Below the pieces are notes generated by a model that ran no database searches, was not told the origin of the DNA, and saw only the letters and a list, made by a program, of their open reading frames with translations. Below are positions 1-6,637 of a DNA stretch of 10,098 nt, in pieces. The translations under genes and the position numbers were made by a program. Source of the DNA: Acidobacteriota bacterium (GTDB taxonomy: Bacteria > Acidobacteriota > Vicinamibacteria > Vicinamibacterales > UBA2999). The DNA is taken from assembly GCA_947465275.1 (NCBI GenBank), contig CANIAI010000048.1, forward strand, positions 1 to 10,098. Direction: 5' to 3'. The stretch's first letter is position 1. Every line of letters starts with the position of its first letter.

Positions 1-747
1 CAGCAGGAACGAGCTGCCGGTCACCACCGACGGCATGGCGAAGATCACCATGAACGAGGTGACCAGCATCGACCAGACGAAGAGCGGCATCCGGTTGAGC
101 GTCATGCCCGGCGCGCGTGACTTGAAGATTGTCGCCACCAGTTCGACCGCCACGGCGAGCCCGGCCACCTCGGTGAACGTGATGAGCTGCGCCCAGAAGT
201 CGGCGCGCTTGCCCGGCGTGTAGTCGGGACCGGCGAGCGGCACGTAGGCGAACCAGCCGACGTCAGGGCCGGAGTTCACGAGCAGCGCCGCGAAGAGCAT
301 CACGCCGCCGAACAGGTAGACGTAGTAGCTGTAGGCGTTCAGGCGTGGGAAGGCGATGTTCCGCGTGCCGACCATCAGCGGCACGATGTAGATGCCCATG
401 GCCTCCATCACCGGCACCGCGAAGAGGAACATCATGGCCGTGCCGTGCGTGGTGAAGATCTGGTTGTAGAGGTCAGGGCCGAGGAAGCGGTTCTCGGGGA
501 CGGCGAGCTGGATGCGCATCAGCGCGGCGAGGATCCCGGCGAGCACGAAGAAGACGAACGCCGTGGTGATGTAGCGGCGGCCGATCGTCTTGTGGTCGGC
601 AACCGACAGCCAGCCGACGACCCCGGTGGGCACATACCAGGTGGCCGCCAGCTCCCGGTGCAGACGCGTCGACTCGGCCTCGGTGAGCTGCGGCTCGTCA
701 CGCTCGACGGGTCTGATGGCCTCGTGGTCGCGCACCGGCTCAGGCAT
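1..747 (-). CDS. ctaD: Cytochrome c oxidase subunit I, N-terminal 249 residues (gene cut by left window edge)
   Basis: Catalytic subunit of a membrane haem-copper oxidase that reduces O2 with electrons from cytochrome c. I translated it from the ATG at 745-747. The frame is open to base 1, so the C-terminal half (CuB and haem a3 ligands) lies outside the window. Visible family marks are HKTIGRRY at the start of the first helix (about residue 52), the haem a ligand His101 in the second helix within FTTHGTAMMF, and the conserved AFPRLNAYSYY segment near residues 132-142. Several hydrophobic helices follow. The start overlaps the subunit II stop (TGATG) and has an AGGAG site nine bases upstream. 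Odd point: the D-channel entrance Asp of A-type oxidases is Asn130 here, and the usual Asn eleven residues before it is Ile119. The family call is firm; the oxidase subtype cannot be settled without the missing half. Confidence 0.93.
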   Translation of the reverse strand, partial: MPEPVRDHEAIRPVERDEPQLTEAESTRLHRELAATWYVPTGVVGWLSVADHKTIGRRYITTAFVFFVLAGILAALMRIQLAVPENRFLGPDLYNQIFTTHGTAMMFLFAVPVMEAMGIYIVPLMVGTRNIAFPRLNAYSYYVYLFGGVMLFAALLVNSGPDVGWFAYVPLAGPDYTPGKRADFWAQLITFTEVAGLAVAVELVATIFKSRAPGMTLNRMPLFVWSMLVTSFMVIFAMPSVVTGSSFLL

Positions 748-1763
748 CAGCGGAGACTCCTGAGGTAGCCGAGGACGGCCTGCAGGTCGCCGGCGGTGAG
801 GACGTTCGGCGGCATCCGGTTGCCCGGCTTGACCGATTGCGAGTCGGCGACCCAGCCGGCCAGGTGTCCGCGCGTGTTCGGCAGCGTGCCGGCGGCGAGC
901 GTCAGGCGCGAACCGACGTGCGTGAGATCGGGGCCGACGCGTGAGCCGGCGATGGTCCCGCGCACGGTGTGACAGCTGACGCACGGCGACTGCAGGAAGA
1001 CCTCGCGCCCGCGCAGCGCTTCCTGGTCGGGCGGGTCGCCGGCCGGTTGGCGCTGCCGCTGAATCCAGGCGAGGAAGGCATCCATCGGTTCAGCCACCAC
1101 CTGCATCGCCATGTGCGCGTGCTGGTAACCGCAGAACTCCGCGCACTGGCCGCGGTAGACGCCGGGGCGATCGGCCTGAATCCAGAGACTCGTGACCACG
1201 CCGGGGATCAGGTCGCGCTTGCCGTGCAGGTTCGGTACCCAGAAGCTGTGGATGACATCGCGCGACTGCGCCCGCAGGACGACCGGCACACCGACCGGGA
1301 TGTGCAGCTCGTTCGGGCTGCTCACGACATCGGACGGCGTTACGTCGCGGTACTGGAAGTCCCACCACCACTGATGGCCGATCACGTCGACGGTGATGGC
1401 GCCCGGTCCGGATGGCGAGGTGAGGCCCCGGCCAGCCGTCACGCTGGTCGCGGCGAGGACGACGAGCAACGCGGCGGTGACTGCCGTGGCGAGCGCGACG
1501 GTGCGGGTGATCGCGCGCGTGGCGCCGGCGCCCTGATCGTCCTCGCGCCGCCGTCGCAGCAGCGCCCAGGCGAGCGCGACGAGCACCATCGCGTACACGA
1601 CGCCGCAGACGGCGAAGAGGAACCAGCCGAGCTGCGCGATGTCGCGCGCGGCCGGTCCCTGCGGGTTGAAGATGACCTGGTTGCCACGACAGCCGGCGAG
1701 CGCCAGCGACAGCACGGTCGTCGCGACCCACGCGCCCGCGGGCCGGCCGGTGCGGCGTGTCAT
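747..1763 (-). CDS. ctaC: Cytochrome c oxidase subunit II with fused C-terminal cytochrome c domain (caa3 type)
   Basis: Accepts electrons from soluble or anchored cytochrome c and passes them through CuA to subunit I. In the 338-residue product, a signal sequence ends in a lipobox-like LALAGC (Cys25), so the N-terminus is probably lipidated. Two membrane helices follow at about 45-68 and 88-110. The periplasmic cupredoxin domain has the aromatic QWWWDFQY patch (131-138) and a full set of CuA ligands: His172, Cys207, Glu209, Cys211, His215 and Met218. A cytochrome c domain follows from about residue 248, with CVSCH at 261-265 and a probable axial Met317 in RMPPN. This fusion is the mark of caa3-type oxidases. 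The ATG start overlaps the stop of the upstream cytochrome gene as ATGA, and the stop overlaps ctaD. No strong ribosome site precedes it, so translational coupling is likely. Confidence 0.95.
   Translation of the reverse strand: MTRRTGRPAGAWVATTVLSLALAGCRGNQVIFNPQGPAARDIAQLGWFLFAVCGVVYAMVLVALAWALLRRRREDDQGAGATRAITRTVALATAVTAALLVVLAATSVTAGRGLTSPSGPGAITVDVIGHQWWWDFQYRDVTPSDVVSSPNELHIPVGVPVVLRAQSRDVIHSFWVPNLHGKRDLIPGVVTSLWIQADRPGVYRGQCAEFCGYQHAHMAMQVVAEPMDAFLAWIQRQRQPAGDPPDQEALRGREVFLQSPCVSCHTVRGTIAGSRVGPDLTHVGSRLTLAAGTLPNTRGHLAGWVADSQSVKPGNRMPPNVLTAGDLQAVLGYLRSLR
757..761 (-). promoter_or_regulatory. Ribosome binding site for ctaD
   Basis: AGGAG on the minus strand, nine bases upstream of the ctaD ATG and inside the end of the subunit II gene. 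It is the clearest Shine-Dalgarno site at any junction of this operon. It supports the chosen ctaD start and suggests that translation need not rely only on coupling through the TGATG overlap. Confidence 0.6.
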
Positions 1764-2314
1764 GGATGCCCCGTCTGGACGGCCGGCGTCGCGGGCCGGG
1801 CATTCTCGGGCGTCCCCACCCGCATGTGGTCGCTGCGCCCGGGCAGCGCGGCCAGCGGGGCGTGACCGCCCATCGACTGGATGTAGGCGACGAGCTGCCA
1901 GATCTGGCTGTCAGGGATCTTGTTGCGGAACGCCGGCATCCCGTTCGGGCGCCCCTGGACGATCGTGTCGAAGAGGTTCGCGGCGCGATTCCCGTAGATC
2001 CACCGGTCGTCGATCAGCGCCGGCCCCATCCCGCCGCCGCCGTGCGCGTGACAGCCGACGCAGTTGTACTGCTCGAACAGCCGCTTACCTTCGCTGATGC
2101 CCCAGGCGTTCTCCTGGAAGGGACTGGCGCCCGTGTCGATCGGCGACTCGCCGACCCGGCCACCCGGCGTGTTCTGCGAGAGGAGGGGGCGCTCGGTGCG
2201 CGCCGACGCCGCTGGCAACTGCTGGAACGGCCGCGACTCACGCTCGCAGCCGGCGCCCGCCAGGAGCACCCCGCACAGGAGCAGGGCGCACGACGCGACA
2301 CGGCGGGACATCAT
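1760..2314 (-). CDS. Lipoprotein mono-haem cytochrome c (likely electron carrier between XoxF and the oxidase)
   Basis: A class I c-type cytochrome of 184 residues. A signal sequence leads to LLAGAGC (Cys23), which looks like a lipobox, so the protein is probably tethered on the periplasmic face. A low-complexity linker of about 45 residues follows. The single haem motif is CVGCH at 85-89, and a probable axial Met126 lies in NGMPAF. The tail after residue 155 is Pro/Ala-rich without a clear fold. The gene sits between xoxJ and the oxidase genes. It may therefore do the job of XoxG (the XoxF electron acceptor), serve as an oxidase donor, or do both. I do not give it the xoxG symbol because I cannot see XoxG-specific marks. 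The start is ambiguous between two adjacent ATGs: the first makes an ATGA overlap with xoxJ, while the second has better spacing to GGAGG. The family is certain; the role is inferred from position. Confidence 0.92.
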   Translation of the reverse strand: MMSRRVASCALLLCGVLLAGAGCERESRPFQQLPAASARTERPLLSQNTPGGRVGESPIDTGASPFQENAWGISEGKRLFEQYNCVGCHAHGGGGMGPALIDDRWIYGNRAANLFDTIVQGRPNGMPAFRNKIPDSQIWQLVAYIQSMGGHAPLAALPGRSDHMRVGTPENARPATPAVQTGHP

Positions 2315-3180
2315 CGTCCCTCCCCCGGGGCGCGGGCGTCGGCTCCCGCGCGGGCATGTGCCGCGCGCACGGCTGGTCGTGGCATGGCCGCGACACGGGG
2401 CACGTGGAACTCGTCGAGGAGCGCCTCGATCTCGTCGTGCCGGCGCACGAGGAAGCGGTCGAGCAACTCCTTGCGCGCGGCATCGCCGCGGCGGACCGCC
2501 AGCGAGATGCTGAAGGTCTGCGGCAGGGCCGGACCATCCTGCTGCGGCATCACGGGTGTCAGCGCCAGCGGCACGCCCTCACGGGTGGCGAAGTAGCCGG
2601 CCATGGGTCCCCAGGCGGCCGCCACGTCGATCTCGCCCCGGGCCACGGCGGCGACGATGCGCGACGGCGGACTCTCGAGCCGGTAATCCCCGTAGACCGG
2701 ATAACCGGTTACGTTGCGCACGATGCCCCGTCGCGCGAGCGCGTGCGCCGGCGGTGTGTTCGCGCCGTCGTCGCCGACCAGCTGCACCCCGACGCGCAGG
2801 CGCCGCAGTGCCGGGTCGTCGAACGAGGCGATGCGGCGGTGCTCGTCCCGACGCGTGACGAACACGTAGGTCGACCGGTAGTAGGGGCGCGTGGTGGCCA
2901 CGAGCTCGAGCCCGGTCGGCATCCCCATCACCACGTCGCACTGCCGCGCGTTGAGCGTGTTGCGGACGAAGCCGCGGCGCTGGGCCCACCAGGTGTAGCG
3001 CACGGTGGTGCCGAGGTCGCGCGCGAGCAGTTCGGCCAGCCGGTTCTCGAACCCCTCCCCTCGTGCGTTGCTGAACGGGAGGTTGTTCGGGTCGGCGCAG
3101 ACCCTGAGCGGCTCGGGTGCGGCGGCACCGGAGCGGGTGAGCGCAAGGACCGCGAGCAGCGAGAGGATCAGGCGCTTCAT
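2311..3180 (-). CDS. xoxJ: XoxJ/MxaJ-like periplasmic binding protein, partner of the PQQ dehydrogenase
   Basis: A solute-binding-protein fold of 289 residues, of the kind found next to PQQ methanol dehydrogenases and thought to help dehydrogenase maturation or activation rather than to feed a transporter. A Sec signal covers roughly residues 1-20 (MKRLILSLLAVLALTRSGAA). The mature protein opens with LRVCADPNNLPFSN, the typical MxaJ/XoxJ opening. Further marks are GFENRLAELLA, a CDVVMGMPTG segment at 81-90, RPYYRSTYVFVTR at 98-110 and an EIDVAAAWGPMAGYF stretch at 183-197. No ABC permease or ATPase is adjacent, which fits a chaperone-like role. The frame stays open upstream to 3561, but that stretch is antisense-frame overlap with xoxF. 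The ATG at 3178-3180 begins the signal peptide and makes an ATGA overlap with the xoxF stop. Family is clear; its exact biochemical role is unsettled in general. Confidence 0.88.
   Translation of the reverse strand: MKRLILSLLAVLALTRSGAAAPEPLRVCADPNNLPFSNARGEGFENRLAELLARDLGTTVRYTWWAQRRGFVRNTLNARQCDVVMGMPTGLELVATTRPYYRSTYVFVTRRDEHRRIASFDDPALRRLRVGVQLVGDDGANTPPAHALARRGIVRNVTGYPVYGDYRLESPPSRIVAAVARGEIDVAAAWGPMAGYFATREGVPLALTPVMPQQDGPALPQTFSISLAVRRGDAARKELLDRFLVRRHDEIEALLDEFHVPRVAAMPRPAVRAAHARAGADARAPGEGR
2318..2326 (-). promoter_or_regulatory. Ribosome binding site for the cytochrome c gene
   Basis: GGGGGAGGG on the minus strand, within the last codons of xoxJ. The GGAGG core is four bases from the first ATG and seven from the second, so spacing favours the second of the two tandem Met codons (2309-2311). 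Overlap with the xoxJ stop favours the first. Confidence 0.5.
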
Positions 3181-5063
3181 GGCAGTCCGAAGACGTAGAG
3201 GGTGCCGCCGCGCGTGGTGGCCTGCGGCAGATCGGTCATCGCATTGGCGAAGCCGAGCGCGGCGGTGGCGTCCCGCACGTCGAGTTGCCCCGCGACGACG
3301 GCGCCCGACCAGCCGCCGACCCCCGAGAGCACCGCCACGTACTGCTTTCCGTCGGGGCCGGTGTAGGTCACCGGCTGGCCGATGATTCCCGAGCCGGTCT
3401 TGAACTGCCAGAGCAGCTGACCGCTCTTCGCGTCGAGCGCCTTGAACCAGCCCTCCATGGTGCCGTAGAAGACGACGCCGCCCGCGGTGGCCACCACGCC
3501 GCTCCAGACGGGGAACGACTCCTTGATCGACCACACCTTCTTCCGGGCGACTGGATCCCACGCGATGAACTCACCGCGGTTGCCGCCGGGGCCGGCATAC
3601 ATGCGGACGTTCGCGCCGACGTACGGCGTGCCCGCGATGTAGTTCGCCTCGACCCCTTCGAAGTCCATGCAGAGGTTGTTGGCGGGGATGTAGAGGTACC
3701 CCGTCCGTGGGGAGAAGGCGGTCGGCTGCCAGTCCTTGCCCCCCGGCGCGGCCGGGCAGATGTCGCGCACGACCGTGCCCACGTACGGATGCTTCGCCTC
3801 GTTCTCCATGGGGCGTCCCGTCTTCAGGTCGATGCCATGCGTGGAGGTGACGTGGACGAACGGGTCTGCCGAGAGCACCTGGCCGGACGTCCGGTCGAGG
3901 ACGTAGAGGTAGCCGTCGCGATCGGCGCGCAGCAGCACCTTGCGCATCGCGCCGCCGATCGGCAGGTCGACGAGCACGCTCTCGTTGACGCCGTCGTAGT
4001 CCCAGAGGTCGTGCGGTGACAGCTGGTAGAACCAGACCGCCTCACCGCTGTCGGCGTCACGGGCGAAGACGCCAGCGGTCCACTTGTTGTCGCCGGGGCG
4101 CTGCTCCGAATTCCAGGGGCCCGGGTTCGACGTGCCGTAGAAGATCAGGTTCAGGGCAGGGTCGTACGAGACCCAGCCCCACGCCGTGCCGCCGCCCTGT
4201 TTCCACGCAAGGCCGGGCCAGGTGTGGATGCCGAGATCGATTCCGCGGTCCTTCTCGTAGTACGGCCTGAATCGCGGTCCGATGAGCACGTCCTTGTCAG
4301 GACCGGTCGCGTACGCCCGCCAGACCTGCTTGCCCGTCTGGAGGTCGAGCGCCGTGAGCCAGCCGCGGACGCCGAGTTCACCGCCGCTGTTGCCGACATA
4401 CACCTTGCCGCGCGCGATGAGTGGCGCCATCGTCATCGTCGCGCCGGTGTTGATGTCGTCGAGCGTGGTGACCCAGCGTGCCTGCCCCGAGGCGGCGTCG
4501 ATCGCGACGGTGCGGTTGTCGAGCGTGTTGTAGACGACGAGACCGTCGGCATAGGCGGCGCCCCGGTTGACCACGTCGCAACAGGCCACCCCCTGCGCCG
4601 AGGCGATCGGCTTCGGCTCGTACGTCCACTTCGCGGGGAGGCCCGGCTTCGTCAGGTCGAGCGCATACAGGACGTTGGGGAACGGCGTCACGATGTACAT
4701 CGTGTTGCCGACCACGAGCGGCGCCGCCTCGTGTCCGCGCACGAACCCGGTCGAGAAGGTGGCCTTCACCCCGAGCTGGGAGACCGTCTGCGGCGTGATC
4801 TGGTCGAGGGGGCTGAAGCGCGTCAGGCCCGGGTCGCGCCCGGGCGTGGTCCAGTCGCCGTCCGCACCGGCAGCACCATCACCGGGGGCGCTGCGGGGCC
4901 CGCTCGCCGGCGCGGGTTGCGCCGAGGCGGCCGGTACCCGGGGCCGGTTCTGCGAGTTGTCGTTGGAGTTGTTCGGCGCATTGCCGCATGCGCCCGTGCA
5001 CGCCACGGTGCCCGCGACGAGCAGCACACCACAGACGAGGCGAGAAGGTCGGAGTCTGGCCAC
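3177..5063 (-). CDS. xoxF: PQQ-dependent methanol/alcohol dehydrogenase, XoxF-type (probably lanthanide-dependent)
   Basis: Periplasmic quinoprotein of 628 residues that oxidises methanol or a similar primary alcohol and hands electrons to a c-type cytochrome. The beta-propeller W-motif repeats run through the chain (for example LYALDL, LTALDL, LYVLDR, FKALDAKSGQLLW). The vicinal disulfide Cys161-Cys162 stacks on PQQ in this family. Metal ligands by alignment from memory are Glu229 (GGELG), Asn313 (TSNPGPWN), the catalytic Asp355, and Asp357 in WDYDGVN. The extra Asp two residues after the catalytic Asp marks lanthanide-dependent XoxF, where calcium-type MxaF has Ala. The start is GTG at 5061-5063, with an in-frame stop 12 bases upstream, so no longer form is possible. 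The N-terminus is odd: hydrophobic, with Cys22 and Cys26 followed by an Asn/Ser/Pro/Ala-rich linker to about residue 68, suggesting a tethered lipoprotein. Other quinoprotein ethanol dehydrogenases can carry the same Asp, so the substrate is not certain. Confidence 0.9.
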   Translation of the reverse strand: MARLRPSRLVCGVLLVAGTVACTGACGNAPNNSNDNSQNRPRVPAASAQPAPASGPRSAPGDGAAGADGDWTTPGRDPGLTRFSPLDQITPQTVSQLGVKATFSTGFVRGHEAAPLVVGNTMYIVTPFPNVLYALDLTKPGLPAKWTYEPKPIASAQGVACCDVVNRGAAYADGLVVYNTLDNRTVAIDAASGQARWVTTLDDINTGATMTMAPLIARGKVYVGNSGGELGVRGWLTALDLQTGKQVWRAYATGPDKDVLIGPRFRPYYEKDRGIDLGIHTWPGLAWKQGGGTAWGWVSYDPALNLIFYGTSNPGPWNSEQRPGDNKWTAGVFARDADSGEAVWFYQLSPHDLWDYDGVNESVLVDLPIGGAMRKVLLRADRDGYLYVLDRTSGQVLSADPFVHVTSTHGIDLKTGRPMENEAKHPYVGTVVRDICPAAPGGKDWQPTAFSPRTGYLYIPANNLCMDFEGVEANYIAGTPYVGANVRMYAGPGGNRGEFIAWDPVARKKVWSIKESFPVWSGVVATAGGVVFYGTMEGWFKALDAKSGQLLWQFKTGSGIIGQPVTYTGPDGKQYVAVLSGVGGWSGAVVAGQLDVRDATAALGFANAMTDLPQATTRGGTLYVFGLP

Positions 5064-5156
5064 CGCCCGCCGTCAGACTGCACGCGGCTTGCCAGCCGGG
5101 GCACGGAAGCTGAGCCACGTGGGGTCGGGCGGCGTGCCGCGACCCGGGCGAGCCGC
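5064..5156. other. Gap between the HDOD gene and xoxF
   Basis: A 93-base non-coding stretch between two genes on the minus strand. It holds a GC-rich hairpin (5122-5145) and the 8-base palindrome CCACGTGG at 5115-5122. I see no convincing -35/-10 pair for xoxF and only a weak GGCGGGCG before its GTG. It must contain the xoxF operon promoter unless transcription continues from the HDOD gene. Confidence 0.5.
5122..5145 (-). terminator. GC-rich hairpin after the HDOD gene, possible terminator or attenuator
   Basis: GGGTCG (5122-5127) pairs perfectly with CGACCC (5140-5145). Inside, CGG (5130-5132) pairs with CCG (5137-5139) around a four-base CGTG loop, leaving two bulged Gs. It begins 11 bases past the stop codon of the upstream minus-strand gene. 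No run of T follows on the minus strand, so intrinsic termination is uncertain. Confidence 0.35.
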
Positions 5157-6383
5157 TCAGGCGGCTGCGCGCGAGTCGAGGAACTCGCCGACGAACTGCA
5201 GCGACCGGGAGTAGCTGTCGGCCAGCGTTTCGAACCGAATGTCCAGTGCCGCGGCACGCGCCGTCGCGGTCGCCCAGTCGCCGCGCTCGTACGCCTGCAC
5301 CAGGTCGAGCACGCTGCGCGCATGGTTGCGATCGCCGAGGAGCGCCGCGATCACCTCTGGCGCGAGCGGCATCATGTCGAGCAGTTCCGCCAGGGGACGG
5401 CCCGTCATCGCTTCCATCAGCGAGCAGAGCCCCAGCAGGAAGTACTCTCCCTCGTCGTGTCCCGTCGCGAGGGCGAGCAGTTCGCAGGCCCGCGCCCGGA
5501 TCGCCGCGACATTGACGAGCTCTGGATGGGCGCTGTTGCCGAGTCCTGCCAGCGCCCAGACCGCTGCCCACTTCCGCACCTGCCCAAGCCCGAGCATCAG
5601 GATCGCCTGCTGGATCGACTGCACCTCGCGGCGTACACCAGACCCTGCCGAGTTGATGCACCGGAGGACGCGATAGGTGATCGTCGCGTCACGCTTGATC
5701 AGGTCGGCGATCTCGGTCACCACGACATCGGTCTGGCCCAGCGACGCCAGCAGCTTCGTGTAGACCACGCGCTGTCCGGTCAGTGACGGGGCGGGGCCGG
5801 GAATCGGCTCACAGTAGTACTGCCCCTCGAATCCGGCGTAGCCGGCGAGCTGTGCCCGGTCGAACTGGGCCCGCTGGTCGAGCCCGGTGGCGATCAGCCG
5901 CGCACCCGGCCGCAGCAGCGCGCGGACGGCAGCGATCTGGCTGGGTAGCAGGGCTTCGTGCGGAAAGCGGATGAATCGTGCGTAGGGCGCCAGCTCCCGG
6001 ACCGTGTCGTCCACGCGGCTCCCCGCGAACGAGAGGGTGCGTCCGGCCGCGACCAGGCTGGCACAGGTCTCGACCAGGGCCGGGCTGACCGTGGCCGCGA
6101 TGTCGAGGTCGAAGACGACGTTCGGGGGCAGTCCCAGCCGCTGTAATTCCTGGAGGAGCGTCCGCGGCACTCGCACGATCGTCGGGACCCCGCCCGTCAG
6201 CGAGTCGAGCTGCTGAATCAGCAGATCGGTCAGCGGCGCGAGTGCGGCGAGGGTGGGTTCACCGCCAGCCGCGGCGGCGGGCAGCCGATACAGCAGCTCG
6301 TAGGCCGCCACCTCGCCCGTGCTGGTGAGCAGCGGACGCCGCGTGATCGGAATGACGCCTGGATTCGGTTCGGGGTGTGCCAT
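5157..6383 (-). CDS. HDOD domain protein with degenerate EAL domain (YuxH-like)
   Basis: A cytoplasmic signalling protein of 408 residues with an EAL-like half (about 10-195) followed by an HDOD domain (about 200-390). The EAL half keeps family landmarks: the starting strand with YELLYR (28-33, where active enzymes have the EAL Glu), FDLDIAA (91-97), and a QYYCEPIP exit at 188-195 in place of the usual FxKP. The acidic DDFG-type metal motif and the catalytic Lys are not recognisable (SFAGSRVDD and FIRFP stand in their places), so c-di-GMP hydrolysis is unlikely. The HDOD half has ITYRVLRCINSAGSG (235-249) and IQQAILMLGLGQVRKW (257-272), both typical. Such proteins act as regulators, often in motility or stress, through protein contacts. 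The ATG at 6383 is the only start: an in-frame stop lies upstream with no other start codon between. No ribosome site is obvious. Confidence 0.88.
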   Translation of the reverse strand: MAHPEPNPGVIPITRRPLLTSTGEVAAYELLYRLPAAAAGGEPTLAALAPLTDLLIQQLDSLTGGVPTIVRVPRTLLQELQRLGLPPNVVFDLDIAATVSPALVETCASLVAAGRTLSFAGSRVDDTVRELAPYARFIRFPHEALLPSQIAAVRALLRPGARLIATGLDQRAQFDRAQLAGYAGFEGQYYCEPIPGPAPSLTGQRVVYTKLLASLGQTDVVVTEIADLIKRDATITYRVLRCINSAGSGVRREVQSIQQAILMLGLGQVRKWAAVWALAGLGNSAHPELVNVAAIRARACELLALATGHDEGEYFLLGLCSLMEAMTGRPLAELLDMMPLAPEVIAALLGDRNHARSVLDLVQAYERGDWATATARAAALDIRFETLADSYSRSLQFVGEFLDSRAAA

Positions 6384-6637
6384 GGACGGGAATGACCAGC
6401 CATGGAATCGGCAGCCTCCGGCTCAGCCTTCAGCGACCGCGTGCAGGGCGCCGGCCGCTGCGCGTCACCATTGCGCGGATCGGCAGTCGCGAGCCGCCGG
6501 AGCGTGGCGAGGTCCTCCGCCGTTCGCCCTGTGAATGGTGAGGGCCGTTCGCGCCGAATGCGGTGAGGCTCGCGCCGGTGGTCGCCTGGCTGACGCTGGT
6601 CGATTGTGCCACGCGCTTGAGGTATAACAGGAGGTCC
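6384..6637. other. Divergent intergenic region between the HDOD gene and lysC
   Basis: A stretch of 254 bases separating two genes read outwards. I see no convincing coding sequence, RNA gene or repeat. The plus-strand frame is open from a GTG at 6563, but its 25 codons do not resemble aspartokinase. The only promoter-like signals lie at the lysC end. No clear promoter for the HDOD gene is visible in the minus direction, and no lysine riboswitch fold could be recognised by eye. Confidence 0.5.
6623..6634 (+). promoter_or_regulatory. TATAAC box and AGGAGG site directly before lysC
   Basis: TATAAC (6623-6628) resembles a -10 element. AGGAGG (6629-6634) follows immediately, only three bases before the GTG start. 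No -35 box with normal spacing is seen. If TATAAC is used as a -10, the transcript would begin at about the start codon and the AGGAGG would not be transcribed, so the two signals conflict. Either could be coincidental. Confidence 0.35.

Noticed and set aside
3181..3561. N-terminal extension of the xoxJ frame by 127 codons
   Set aside because: The extension lies within xoxF in another frame and is Arg/Gly-rich. The ATG at 3180 begins a clean signal peptide and overlaps the xoxF stop.
5115..5122. CCACGTGG palindrome upstream of xoxF as an operator
   Set aside because: A single eight-base palindrome in GC-rich DNA with no second copy seen nearby and no known regulator match; not enough to call.
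4224..5786. Long plus-strand open frame (520 codons) opposite xoxF and the HDOD gene
   Set aside because: It crosses two well-supported minus-strand genes and their gap. Its product is Arg/Gly/Val-rich with no domain, as expected of a codon-bias shadow in GC-rich DNA.
6563..6637. Longer lysC start at GTG 6563
   Set aside because: The 25 extra residues have no counterpart in aspartokinases, where KFGGTSV lies almost at the N-terminus.
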